From Nageia nagi (Eukaryota > Pinophyta): 64,000 nt of DNA. The stretch spans positions 108,252,001-108,316,000 of the forward strand of contig JBITNC010000001.1 of assembly GCA_050084985.1 (NCBI GenBank), written 5' to 3'. Positions 1-12,214 of the stretch are shown one piece after another. The position numbers were made by a program, and so were the translations under genes. Numbering within the stretch: position 1 is the first letter of the stretch; the number at the start of each line of letters is the position of its first letter. The notes under the pieces are model-generated. The model saw only the letters and a program-made list of their open reading frames with translations. It did not search any database and was not told where the DNA came from.

Positions 1-999
1 TTTCTTACAACTCATTAAATAACATCAAAATATGACTACTTTAATTAGGCATTTTAGAAATGCAAAATAATGCATATGAACTTGGAGAGGGAGAAAGGCT
101 TCTTTTATTCATGTAACTCTACACCCAAGCTTGAGAATAACAAGAATGAAATAATAAGAGATAGGTGTGCATTTTTTTTCTAATGTTCCACCCTCTTATT
201 TATAGCCAAGGATGTTCAAGTGTGTCTAAATGAATGTCTCCTCATCCCTTCAATAATGTTTAGGGTAGGGTTGATTAAAGTTGTTGATGATTGAAATGGA
301 ATTTAATACCTTGGATCCTTTTTTATTAACTGATAAATTAGTTCTAACTAGTATCCATATGTAACACAAGGAAACCAAAATAAGTAGGGTTATTACTTAA
401 TTATTTTCATCAACCATTAAATATTTTGTAACATCACAAGGTGACCTTAGTCCTTTCTTATTTTTGTTGTTTTAATTTTCACTTTAGTTTACTAACAACT
501 ATAAGTAAAAAATTTGAAATCAAAGGAAGGGAATATATCTTGCCTCCTTTTTTGAATTTAAATTATGAAAATTCATAATAGAAAATCAATCACACATCTT
601 ACGTGTGATGGTCACCTCATTTTGTAGGATAAATTGTTAATCCACATATATCCACAAACACAAATTCAACATTCATAACTAATTATTTTACCATGCAGTT
701 ACATGATTTATGATGGTCATTAAGGTTTGTTAGTGAACGAATGCCAATAATTTTTGCACTCTTACCCTTCTGTTCTTGTCACTAATTCACCCTTAGTTCT
801 TTGGATCTTTTCCACATTTTTCATCTTGGTTTAACTTGTAACCTATGTCAAAACATCTCGAAGCCAATATCAAACCAACATAATTAAAGCATATCATTAT
901 TCAAAACTCATCATCACATAGCTTAATTCAAATTTAATCTAATTAGGATTCTCAATAATACTTGAGTCTTAACAATGCAATTGGGTGGGTCTTTATAGC
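1..999. other. AT-rich stretch without recognisable gene
   Basis: I see no open frame with protein-family resemblance and no clear repeat boundary. It lies just beyond the stop-rich C-terminal side of the PMD remnant that follows and may belong to the same decayed element. Confidence 0.5.
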
Positions 1000-1850
1000 T
1001 TGCCTCACCCAGGCAAGCTAATAGGTATCCTCCTCCCATGCATAGCCTACGTAGGAGACCCATACCAAATCTTGAAGTTATAAACTATCCACCTCGCATC
1101 TCCTAGCCTACATAGTATGTGGGTACCTATAACCATGCAACATAGACACTCAATAGGTCAATGATCTATCTATAGGGTCATCTCTAGCCCTTTATAATGC
1201 AACTAATTGGAAAACAACTATCTTCTCATATGCCCACACCTATAGTAGGTTTGCATGAGCAATGGTGATATTGAACTTGTCTACATATATGAAGATATAT
1301 AAATCCTTGTAAAGTTTTACTAGCATAGCAGGAGCCCATGCATACCTTGTGCCCATGGCATAAATATCCTAGATAATCTAAACCATGTCCAACAGAAAGG
1401 ATGAGGTACTCTTATCAAAATACATGTATGTGAAAATTATAGAGGCTATCAATAACCTCAAGTGTTTGTAATTAGAGGCAAACATGCATGCCTCAGATAT
1501 ATGCGTATACCTACGCTCCCAATCATGGTATTCTTTCCACGTCAACCATGCTATCAATGTCTATCGATCCTCGTTGCTCCCTATCTAAGCATGATGTACC
1601 AATCGCCCTTGGATTGGAATCTCCCATAACTGGTAAATATCCAATAGCGTGACTATAATTTCACCCAAGGGAAGGTGAAATGTATTAGTGTCTAGATCCC
1701 ATTGCTTTGCCAATACTATTAATAAAGGTAGGTCATGCTATACATGACTAACCACAACTAGGTCCATCAGAATGAACTAAGAAAGAATATCATTATGATG
1801 GTTTATCCTGGGGCATGTCCTAGCCTTCTCCAAGGTAGTAGTGGACATGG
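1000..1850 (-). pseudogene. Decayed plant mobile domain (PMD, aminotransferase-like) protein
   Basis: Reading the minus strand gives a coding-like frame broken by about a dozen stops. Recognisable PMD blocks occur in the usual order: an Arg/His-rich lead-in near 1800-1850, then LAKQWDLDTNTFHLPLGEI (about 1650-1715), which is the hallmark 'W-x-x-x-T-x-T-F-H-L-P-x-G-E' block. It continues with a TLLDIY-like helix and a long stretch containing YAWAPAMLVKLYKDL (about 1300-1350). In the family this domain occurs both in host genes and in transposable elements, where it is often captured or fused. Nothing here suggests a working protein: there is no intact start, and stops run through the whole frame. 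The location next to the 3' end of an LTR element suggests TE cargo, which is inference. Confidence 0.72.
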
Positions 1851-3899
1851 GTCCACCCCTTATAAGAACCTTGCGATCCTACAAAATAAAAGAAAAATTT
1901 ACATTACTAATTGTAAAAGCTCAAAATAATTGAAAAATACAAGCAAATGATGATAATAAAAATCAAAACAACTTTCAAAAGGAAAAATGTGGTGTAAAAA
2001 TAGCAAGATGATGAAACCCTAGGGTTTCTAAAAGGAAATTAGGATAAAATATGGGAAATAAAATGAAATGGAAAGAAATGTAAAGGAAATGGAAAATAAA
2101 TGAAGACTCACTACATGCTCAAATAGGAGGCTACAAAGATACTAGACATGTCCCTTTCTCCTAGTCAGGGGCCTCTCTACTGCATGTCAATCATTATCCA
2201 CCATGTTAGGAGATTATCTAACAATCCAATGGATGTGGGTAAAAAATTCAAAAGGGAAATCAAATGATGGAGGGGCAATGAGTAATAGAAAAGGTCAAAT
2301 AGAGTTGCCAAGCTAGACGACAATGTCAAAACACTAGACAAAAAGAGACATTAAAGTGCCAAGACATAAATGATGCAAAATTCAACATCGAACTCACTTT
2401 TTATTTGGTTTTTTCCCTTAAGCCTAGCTAAACATATGCCTTTTTAGAAGGCCAATCTTATGCCTCATAAGTGCTAGATGCAAAATAAAGAAAAATATTT
2501 TAGATGGCCATAATTTCTTTTTGAAAAACCAATTTTGCTAATTCCACACTATCAATGATGTCCAAATAGTAAAATTGATGTACAATATGCTGCATGATGA
2601 CCAAAAATAATAAAAGGGAAAGACTAAATGTTTACATTATGCATTGGAAGTAAAATTGATTGTGTTCTATTTTTTATATTTATTAATACTAAATAGATGC
2701 TTGGTAGCGGCGTGTTTTATATAACATTAGCAAATGATCCAAGTGTTATAATCAAATTCTAGTTTTGCTAAATCTAAATAGATGCACAACATGAGTATTA
2801 CTTGATGGAAAATGTAAAATATTAAATTATAAAAATTAGGTTTAATTAAATACAAGTGCAAACTTTTCATTACTGCATAGATGCATGATTTTTAGATGCT
2901 AAATATCTAAATGGTTATTTTCCAATGCCAATTGAATGGAATTTTTCTCCTAAAATGTAATTCTATCATTCTCATGTTGTCAGAGAAATAATTAAAATGA
3001 AATTATGGATGCTTTCAAATATCAATAATGCTATCAAGCTTTTAAAAGTTCAGATTTGTTAAGAATATTATGATATGGTTTATGCATAGGCAAAAACTAT
3101 ATAAGGTCATTCAAAAGTTGTTGCTTATAAAAAAAATATTATGCTATATGGAGAGATGATTTCATGATCTTTATGATACAAAATGTTATTACTTGCATCA
3201 AATTGAATATCATGAAAATCTATAGATCTAATGTGACTATTTCCACACTGCTAACGACATGTGTTTATTATAAATTCATTGTAAATGGGGCATATTCCAA
3301 AATCTTTGAATATCTATTTGAAAATGCCATTATTTCATAAATATGCACTGCTATGGAAATGATGAATAAAATTACCAAAGACATGATTGCCAAATTCTAT
3401 GAAATTCATGTTGTCAATAACATAGTTTTGCTTTGAAAATAAATGAAATCAAATAGTTCAAAATGAATAAAACATATAATTTTGATGTGTAAGGCCAATA
3501 AATATTTGAATATTTATTATTTTCAAAGGAATCAAATGATATTGTTCAATGTTATACTAACAAATATTTTCAAGGCCATGGTCACTCCATGAGCAAAATC
3601 TCTTATCAATTACAGGCTATTCCAAGCTTGAGTCATTAAAATGGTTCTCATCATCTCGATAATCATGGTTGTTCAAAAATGAGGTATTAAAAAGGATCTC
3701 ATGAGCTTGATCTTCATATATTATGAGTTGCAATCATAGTAGTCTATATGCCATGGTTGAATAAAACTATGAGTCTCATCAATCATAATGATATGATAGA
3801 TATCATATTAATTTTATCCTTGCTCTTTCAATTGATTATTATTTAATAAGATGTGATCTATGTGGGTATTATGTTAACTTGCTCTTAAAAAGGTATTTT
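1851..3899. other. AT-rich non-coding stretch
   Basis: About 2 kb without a believable reading frame. It probably belongs to the non-coding interior of the LTR element whose 3' LTR starts at 4145, but I see no direct proof of that. Confidence 0.45.
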
Positions 3900-4144
3900 T
3901 TGAGAGAGTTTGATTTGCATAAATCGCTCTCTTCATAGAGGGACCCCAATTTTTGGCTTGATTACCCATAGCAATATGAGAAAGGGGAAACTAAGACCAA
4001 AAGGGGGTAGACAACATATTATACTCAACATATCGATTGAAAAATGAAAGTTCATTTTACTATTGAAAATTTTCTTATCTTTTCTAAACTTCTTTGGATT
4101 ATGCAATTTCAATGTTTTGCATTTCATATTCAAAAAGGGGAAAA
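3900..4144 (+). mobile_element. 3' end of an LTR-retrotransposon interior with polypurine tract
   Basis: The stretch ends in a polypurine tract (CAAAAAGGGGAAAA, 4131-4144) directly in front of an LTR start. The preceding 200 bp resemble a second place in the window, 16540-16692 joined to 28146-28181. Both share a GGGGAAAC-type block, an 'ACTTCTTTGGATTATGCAAT'-like block and the polypurine tract. It therefore represents the 3' interior of a repeated plus-strand LTR element family. Confidence 0.6.
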
Positions 4145-4185
4145 TGTAGACACCTAAAAATAATTTATTATTTATTTAATAAATC
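4145..4185 (+). repeat. Start of an LTR (TGTAGACACCTAAAA)
   Basis: TGTAGACACCTAAAA follows a polypurine tract, as at the start of a 3' LTR. About 40 bp align with the LTR at 28182, after which the two diverge. The far end of this LTR could not be located, so only the start is given. Confidence 0.55.
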
Positions 4186-5340
4186 ATATTTAAACTTGTT
4201 AAATGATTAATAATAATAATACATATATCAAGATAAAGCTAATATTACAATGCAATACCATGTACTCAGACCAATACAATATCATTTACCATGGTTCATA
4301 TTTTAATTTATCTTGAATGCAACAAAGATTATTATTATTATTGGAAGTCAGTCTCATTCCTGTTTATATATTTGTAGGTTATAAATGCAAGTGGAATAGG
4401 TTGATTTCCATAGATTGAAACTCTTTAATATGATAAGAACTTTGATAGGTGTTTTTTGAATTTAATAGTGTCTTTGGATGCCACTTATCATGAGAATTTG
4501 TTATACTGTAAGCTCTAGATTTTCTATCTTTGGGGCACATTATAATTTGATGTATTCCACATAGTCAATGGTGTGCTTCCCCTACGTCAATAGTGGCATA
4601 CATATTCTATATTAGAGGTTCTAGATTTTGATAGTCAAGTATTTGATTCAAGTACATGAAGATCTACTATGAACTCACCATGAATCTGATCCCAATGCTC
4701 TAAAAATTCATCACTATCTACTTTCGAGGATTGTACATACACTTTATATCATGTTCATGTATATTTATTGTAATGTGATAGTGTACATTTATATTGTAGA
4801 TTGGTTTGTTTATTGTGTACATTCATATGTTACACAATTTGAGGTCTACATCAAGTGCATACTTTTTTGATTTTATTTAGATAACCTAGATAAGTGATTT
4901 GCACCATATATTGTAGATTTATATTTATTTTATTATTACAGTAAATCATAATTTAGAGTTTATAAGAAGTGAGATGATGATGATATTAGCTAAATATTGA
5001 CCTAGAAAATGGGCACCATACAAAAGCACAATGCCATCCATCAAATGTGATATGATAGAGAGAGTGCCAACTAAGGATGTAGAGCCATTGAAAAATACAA
5101 GCTTGAGAAGGAATGTAAGCATGAAGAAGAATGGCATCATTGAGTGCACCCATAACTAATAGGATGTACCATATACTCTCTTCTACCTATAATTTGAAAT
5201 CATAGCATTAGTGGAGAAGGTGGTAATGAATCTTCATTATTAGACATTTTTTACTATCGATGGTGGAGCACGCTCAAATCTTGATTCGAGGGAGGGGTAG
5301 TGGAGAAGGCGATAATGAATCTCCACTATTAGACATGTCT
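4186..5340. other. LTR remainder and AT-rich sequence
   Basis: No gene is seen. The first few hundred bases are probably the rest of the LTR starting at 4145. Two imperfect copies of a 'GTGGAGAAGG..GATAATGAATCT' phrase occur near 5212 and 5300. Confidence 0.4.
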
Positions 5341-5710
5341 ATTTTTTTAATATTTAATATTTGAATGTATAGTTTTAGTATTTTATATTTGAATTTATAA
5401 TTTTAATATTTAAATGTATAGTTTTAATATTTGAAATTTAAAAGTATAGTTTTAATATTTAAAATTTTAATGTTTACAATTTAAATGTATAGTTTCAATA
5501 TTTAAATTTTAAAATTTGAATGTATAGTTTTAATATTTAAAATTTAATAGTATAGTTCTAAAATTTAAAATTTAAAATTGAAATGTATAATTTTAATTTA
5601 AGAGTTTAAAATTCAAAGTGTAGGTGTATGGAGATCAAATATTTAAAATATGTTGTGGGAACTTTAAGTTTAAATTTAAACGTATAGTTTTAATATTTAA
5701 AATTTAATAA
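5341..5710. repeat. Degenerate AT-rich tandem repeat (about 25-35 bp unit)
   Basis: The phrase 'GTATAGTTTTAATATTTAAA' and close variants recur about ten times at irregular 25-35 bp spacing. It is low-complexity and non-coding. Confidence 0.75.
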
Positions 5711-6152
5711 ACCACCTCAAGAACAAAGGTTAAGAAAAAAACTACAACAAGGGAGGTCCACACACTTAGAGGAGTGACACCATAGATCTAAATCATACAT
5801 GACTTGGATGCAAACTATGAAATCATGGAGGTGATTAAAAACTCTTGCAAAAGTTACCAAAATAAAACAAGGATGAAGTCCAAGGGTGAATGGAAGGGGA
5901 TGATCGAGAGAAGGCTAAATATGCAACAGGAAGTGCGTGAGCTCCAAGAGGAGGTAGTGGCATGAAAAAAGACCATAAGGGGAACCAAGGGGGAACATGA
6001 TGTAAGGAATTCGATGAAATGGAAGGTGTTTTTCTATATTAATACATTACTCTATTTTTGTTAGTTGAGTTTTTTTTTTTGTATTCTCTTCCAAAGCTTC
6101 CAGTGATCAAAATTTTAAAATCTAAACCAATAAAAAATAATCCCTAAATCAA

Positions 6153-6983
6153 TAAAAATAAGGGAAAATTACCAAAATACCCCATAATTTATAATAATTA
6201 CAAAATACCCCTATTTTTTCCAAAATTACAAAAATACCCCTATTACAAGGTGGCAATCGAATCTACCTTGTAGTATGTGATCAAGTTGCCTGAACATGAT
6301 AGGTGCAACAAAAAAATAATAACAAAAAAGTAAATCTTCTTTGTAATACTTATGTCAATAACACAATGTAATCTTTGTATGGATGTAACACTATTTTACA
6401 AAAGATATCCATGGATAGGAAGTGTTTGAAAGATAAAAAAGGCTATGTGTAGTCTACTATGATATATTGGATGTGTCATATACAATGCTTAGTACTTGCC
6501 ATTCTTTATGGAAAAATTGGCAGAATCTTCTACCTTATTATAGGATTGGTAACTGAGGTATTCACCACCTTCTCAATCATTTTTTTCACTCTCGATATTT
6601 CCCTAACTCTAATTGATGGAATACAATGTATGTTCACCTTAGGAAAATTATAATATACATGAGGATACATATGAGAAAGATAGAAGATTTTACCTTTGAA
6701 TATTGCCCATTACATTGGGATTTATTTTAGCTATATTTGCATAAGGTTTGTTAGCATTTGGAAGTAGACATTGCAAATAAATCCTCTCTCAAATTGTTGG
6801 TAATCATGTTTAGGTAAATTGATCACATAGTACAAAGGAGATTTGATTGCCATCTATTAGACTTATAACAACAAAATGCTAGTTAGGGACGAAAGGGTAT
6901 TTTCGTAATTTTGAAAAAAGTAGGGGTATTTTTGTAATTTTGATAAATTATAAGGGTATTTTGGTAATTTTCATTAAAAATAA
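6153..6983. mobile_element. Mutator-like non-autonomous inverted-repeat element with 9-bp target duplication
   Basis: The element body is 6162-6974 (813 bp). Its ends form inverted repeats of about 85 bp (6162-6246 and 6890-6974). The left arm starts GGGAAAATTACCAAAATACC, and the right arm read inward starts ATGAAAATTACCAAAATACC. Each arm contains about three repeats of an 'AATTAC..AAATACCCC' phrase. TAAAAATAA flanks both sides (6153-6161 and 6975-6983), and a 9-bp target duplication is typical of Mutator-like elements. The roughly 640-bp centre has only a short 64-residue frame without family resemblance, so no transposase is present. A longer outer direct repeat (AAAAATAATCCCTAA) makes the exact duplication somewhat ambiguous. 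Confidence 0.75.
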
Positions 6984-6984
6984 T

Positions 6985-7047
6985 CCCTAATCCTTAATCT
7001 CTAATCTCTAATCTCTTATCCTTAATTTCTAATCCCTAGTTTCTAAT
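6985..7047 (+). repeat. Degenerate telomere-like array, nine 7-bp units
   Basis: Nine consecutive heptamers fit the pattern YYYTWRT without a break in phase. Variants include CCCTAAT, CCTTAAT, CTCTAAT, TTCTAAT and CCCTAGT. They differ by one or two bases from the plant telomere heptamer CCCTAAA. The array directly abuts the right target duplication of the Mutator-like element. Confidence 0.7.
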
Positions 7048-7769
7048 AAATAAATAATATAATATAAATTAATATAAATAATCATATCCCAAATATTTTC
7101 TATAAAAATTAAAACCAAATATAGCCCCTAACTAATTATGTATTTTTATAAGTATTTATAATGTAATTATTACATCAATAATTGTGTTGGATATAACATT
7201 GTATGGAGACATCCTTTGAGTCAACACTTACATCAAATTGCATCATCTATTGAGTTAGCACATGCATCAAATAGAGTTAGATATAGTATTGTATGAAGAT
7301 ACCCTTTGAGTTAACACTTGTGTCAAATTAAGTCATATATTGAGTTAGCACTTGTCAAATTGAATCATTTATAGCATCAAGTATATAGATAACATTAGAG
7401 TTAGAATTCACATAATAAAATCCTTGAAAATTAAAAAAATAAAATCTGACATACTTTGATGCACTCTAACATTTTTTGAGCCATAAGGTACTTAACAAAA
7501 TTCTTGACTTGTGCCTTAACTCAAATTGCCCTTTTTCTAGTAGTGAAACAATTACAAGGACATTATGTATGCAGTCCTTGCCCCAATGCCCTGGTTGTTG
7601 GAATTTAAAGCATTTATCAAAATTTGATGATAATAAAATTTGAAAAATTCTTTATATGCCAATAGACCAAAAATTGTATCTCAAAAGACTAGATCTAGGT
7701 AGTTTTTAATGGAAGCCTAATTATTGTACTTCATGATATTTCAAAGATATTTAGATAATTTTGTATCAT
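7048..7769. other. AT-rich stretch without gene
   Basis: Contains imperfect repeats of a 'GAGTTAGCACTTGCATCAAAT'-like phrase between about 7200 and 7400. No coding signal. Confidence 0.45.
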
Positions 7770-8185
7770 GTTGTTATATTATATAGTGTATCTAGATCAT
7801 TTCATATCTTATGGTATAGTTGCATCATTTCAAAACATATGGTAGATGAGGCCAACTTATCACTTTTGGACTAATTTTTGATACTTAAATTTTTTTTTGG
7901 GTTAGACAATTGTTTTCCTTCTCTAAGCCAATTTTTGGAACCTAGTTCGAAATATCTTTTGGGCTTCTTTTTCTACAAGCATATGATTTTTAGAAAGTTG
8001 GTATATTAACCTCAAAATTATGATATCAATAACCTCCTTTTCTTCAATGATGGTATAATTATAAAAGCATAAAAAAGGTAGTTTGTGATCTTTAGATAGG
8101 TTTTTACAATAGTCATCAACTTTTGGGCCTCATTTTTGGATATGAAGATTATGCAATGTAGATGGAATATGAGCATAGAGGTAAG
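7770..8185 (+). repeat. Dispersed non-coding repeat, copy 1
   Basis: About 415 bp that reappear at 12215-12775 in the same orientation. Shared phrases include 'TAGATCATTTCATATC', 'CAACTTATCACTTTT', 'TTTCTACAAGCATAT' and 'GATATGAAGATTA'. It contains one copy of a module of about 160 bp (7956-8119) that is tandemly doubled in the 12-kb copy. No coding capacity; possibly LTR-derived. Confidence 0.7.
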
Positions 8186-10254
8186 TGTTTATCAGCATGA
8201 TGCAAGATGCACTAGGATGAAACCATGTAAATAAACATTAGATGGATGAGGTCCAACCTCTAATTTTACAGGTAGATGCTTGCTCCAATTGGCATGAAAA
8301 GCCTTTAGGTTAGGATCAAAAGATATAAGAAAGAGAGGGAAGTAGACATCGAAAAGATTTTGGTACTCAAAGAAGCATAGGGATATGAGAAAGAAATGGT
8401 AAATGGTGGAGTATGGGACCAACTTGGGCTTCTAATGGATCAAACCAAAATCATGGGGAGGAAACCCAGCTCACAGCCATAGGTTTACATAATACCATCC
8501 ATCAACTGCAATGAGAGAGAAAGGATTAACAACCACCAACACTTCAATCACCACCCTTTGGGATATAGGAATAATCCATCACATTCAACCATTTAAGCAT
8601 AACAAAGAATAAGCATTGAGAAAAATGGGAAAACATACCCATACTCACTTTAGAGACAAATAAATGATCATCTATTAATAAAGGAAAAATATTGAGTAAT
8701 CTAACCCACTTATTACATTATCAAAATATCTATTTATAATAGATGAGCCAATTAATTTAAAGAAAACTACTTAAGTATTTAACTAATCCTAAACTACTTC
8801 CACTGCTTCACTACTTCTAGTCCTACTACAGAAATAAGCAATTATGCCCTTTATAATTGAACTAACTTCTTCTAATATCTAAAAACCTCAAACTTTAACT
8901 AAATGATTATAAGACATTGAAGTATCCCCTTCATGCATCATACATAATATAACATCTGGATCATTAGAGTTCCTCTCTTCATGCAAATCTTCTTGGTTTA
9001 AAGTTGCATTTAGAATCATAATAACATCTTTTTTGGATCCATCTTATTTGTAAATAACATCAAGTAGGTAATCTCTAAGTCTTGGGTCTTCACATGATGA
9101 GATGAAGTTGAACCTCTTATTTTATATTGCTACTAGGAATCAAGATCTTGTTTTGCTGACATTATTAGTTTGAGCACCCAAGGAATGATGTATTTGATAA
9201 TACCAATGATGTAAATTTAATAATAAGAAAAAATTGTATTTAGAGCCCATTTTAAGCCATCAAGTGATGAATTCAAACGTCAAAATGTTGAAACAATTCC
9301 ATTATACATGAATTTGCTATCTCCAGTGATCCTCTCTCAATTCTACATGGACTAAAAAAGGAATGGGCTCAAACAAACATCCGAATCAAAAGTAATGACC
9401 TCAAGAAATTACAACATTTTGTATATGCATGTGTACACCTTTAAAGTCTTAATGGGTGGGTGATTTGTAATATCGGGGCCTTTGCATCATATCATAGATA
9501 AAACTCCAACTTTTGCTTCCTCATAGGAGTTGAAATTCTAGTTGTCAATGTCATGTCTCTCTTTCTTGCAAAATTAGTTTAAGGCTAGTTGTTCAAGATT
9601 TGTTAATGTCATCACCTTATTCTACCTAGAGTCAATGCAAAATTGGCCTTTTTAGCTTTTCTTAAACCATTTCTCTAGTTGACTAATTATTTGGGTCTTA
9701 ACATACTCTTTCTATTTACACATTATGGTTGTAATTCCTTACTGGTGGTACCTAGAATTGATCTGGCTGATGTCATTCACTTTGGACCCCCAAAATTAGT
9801 GCAAATTTAACTTGATTGGTTTGAGTGACACCACTTATGAAGGCCCTAGGATCTTTTGTTATTTCCTTTATTAGCACCCTCCTTTTCCTTAGATGATGTC
9901 ACTTACTTCATCGACTCAAACTTAGATTATTCTTCAAGACCTGATATTAGCATTCAAGTGCTTTGATAGTTATTATTTTATTTATATTATTTGCTAGAAC
10001 TCCATCTATTGGATGACAACGTTACTTCTCAAATGATCCAACACATAGTTCATTAACTTTTTATTACTTATCAAGACTCCACCTATAGGATATTGATGTC
10101 ATTGCTCAGGTACCCTAGGACTTAGTGTATTTGAAGCTCCTTTATCTCCTAGGTGCTTTGATTATTCTATTGCTTACATCATCACTCGATATTTCTCCTC
10201 CTACTTGTGTTTATGATTGTACTAAGTACTAAGAAAGGATTCTTGATCATTTTT
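8186..10254. other. AT-rich stretch without gene
   Basis: Two kilobases with only short frames and no family resemblance. Around 8900-8960 the minus strand has a purine-rich GAAGGGGATA tract that could be a polypurine tract, but no matching LTR was found. Confidence 0.4.
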
Positions 10255-10500
10255 GATAGAGTAATGGTGATTTTGGTAACAATAAGCATAATAAGATTCA
10301 AATATGCTCTATAATTATGCTCAAATGATCAAGAATACCTGTAGGATCAATAATTACACAATTATGATCATATTGTATATTTAGATAATTTCATATCATT
10401 TGGTATAGTTGTATCATTTCAAAATATATGGTGGATGCAAAGACCAACTTATCACTTTTGGACTGGTTTTTGAATTATTACACATGCATTGTTGAACTTC
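10255..10500 (+). repeat. Dispersed non-coding repeat, copy 2 (parts in swapped order)
   Basis: Positions 10275-10350 match the tail of the 12-kb copy (AATAAGATTCAAATATG, ATCAAGAATA). They are followed at 10380-10475 by sequence matching the head of the repeat. Tail before head is what a head-to-tail tandem junction would leave. Confidence 0.6.
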
Positions 10501-10904
10501 TTAGTTGTGCATACTATCTTAAGGAAGCTTTGAAAATCACAATATTTGATTTACAAGTAGATCAAGTAGACACATCCACACTCTCAAGTAGCACTTTTTG
10601 AAAAAATAAACTTGAACATGGTTTCCTTTCTACTTGAAATCATGCACCATGTTATTATGCAAGACTCTTTAGATATTGCATTCCTTTGCATTACCAATAA
10701 CATCCATAAAAATATTATTTATATTTGAAACACAATTTCCCACTTTAGCATAAGTTTTTGAAGCTAGAACATAAGATGCAATATATTTAGGCTTCAACAA
10801 AAAATTATTGTTGCTACATATACAAATTCCCATATTCCTACATTCTTATGTGATTTAAAGACGCCAAGCAAACACATCCACACTAAAAGTTCAAATCTTC
10901 ATCA

Positions 10905-11015
10905 TTTTTTCATATCATATGATGTATTTAGATCATTTCATATCATATGGTATAATTGCATTATTTCTAAACATAGGGTATATAAGGCCAACTTATCAAT
11001 TTTGGATTTGTTTTT
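10905..11015 (+). repeat. Dispersed non-coding repeat, short copy 3
   Basis: Matches the head of the repeat (TAGATCATTTCATATCATATG, then a GCCAACTTATCA-like phrase) for about 110 bp only. Confidence 0.55.
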
Positions 11016-11704
11016 AACACTTGTAACATCCCATGCAAGGAACTTACACAATAACTTGTAACTATTTTGAGTTTTTTGAGAAGAGTAGCCAGGGGGATGT
11101 AGATCACTTAGCTTGTACCATTTCAAGCCAAAGGATTATAGCACTTAAAACATTTCCAATTTTTTTATAAAGAGCATAGCTAAGCCGAGGGGGTTGTGGA
11201 GAACATCCATTAGGTATTATTTTATGTATATTATCAAGGAATTATCATACTTTTGGAATAAAAGTCTCTAGGTTCTTTTAAAAAAAACTATTTTATATGT
11301 ATATTGCAATCATTGCATACCATGAAACTATGTTTGCATCATACATATTGTCAAATAATTCCTAGAACATTAGTTAGACACTTGGGGAAACTTTAGTAGG
11401 CACTTGTAACATTTAATGTTTTTTTAGAAGAGCACTTGAATGGGTAGATCACTTAACTTGTACCCATTTTTTGTGTATCCTGTAATTATTGTAGATCATG
11501 CAACTATATTTGTATCATGCATCTTGTCAAACAATGTATATATAATGAGTCATCCTAGGAATAATGCAATAGGAGTTGCTCATGTTGTAAGGGTTTATTT
11601 CAAAGTGCTTCATCGAATCAAATAGTTTGAGGGAATCTATGTTGTAGCTATGAATTACATATCCTCCAATTATTACAGACAATGAAACTCTTTTTGCATC
11701 ATTT

Positions 11705-11940
11705 CAAACCATATGGTGTACTTAGATAATTTCATTTCATATGTTGGTGCATTTAGTAGATCATTTCATATCATATGATGCACTTGGATCATTTCATACC
11801 ATATGGTGCAATTACATCATTTCACGTCATATGGTGTAAATAGATAATTTCATATCATTTGGTATATTCAAATCATTACATATCATATGGTACAATATAG
11901 TTGCATCATGTAAGATCATATGGTGTATTTTAAGTATTTG
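11705..11940. repeat. About 30-bp tandem repeat built on CATATG
   Basis: CATATG or a one-base variant occurs at about 11709, 11739, 11771, 11799, 11828, 11854, 11884 and 11917, with spacings of 26-33 bp. Each unit has the form TCATATGGTG-x-A-x-TTA-x-ATCATTTCA. It is an expansion of the head motif of the dispersed repeat. Confidence 0.8.
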
Positions 11941-12214
11941 GTTCATTGAGTATACCCATACAATGCATATATAATGATTCATCCCAATAATAACACAATA
12001 AGGATCACTCATGGTATTAAAGTATTTACAACCCTCATCCATTAGACTTGCATGGATGCTTGCAAGTAAAACACATACAAAGGTTATTTTGTAAGGGTTG
12101 GTTCTCAAGTGCTTTATTATATTGAAAATTATAAGGGCATCCTTGTTGTAGCCATCAATAACATTGTCTATTTCATATCACTTTTTGCTTTCCTTCTCAA
12201 AGCTAGTTTTTGGA

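Noticed and set aside
6985-7047. Functional telomere or chromosome end
   Set aside because: Only nine degenerate units, flanked on both sides by ordinary sequence; at most an interstitial remnant.
11705-11940. Regular repeat resembling a CRISPR-type array
   Set aside because: Units are contiguous and diverged with no unique spacers, and the genome is a plant nuclear one.
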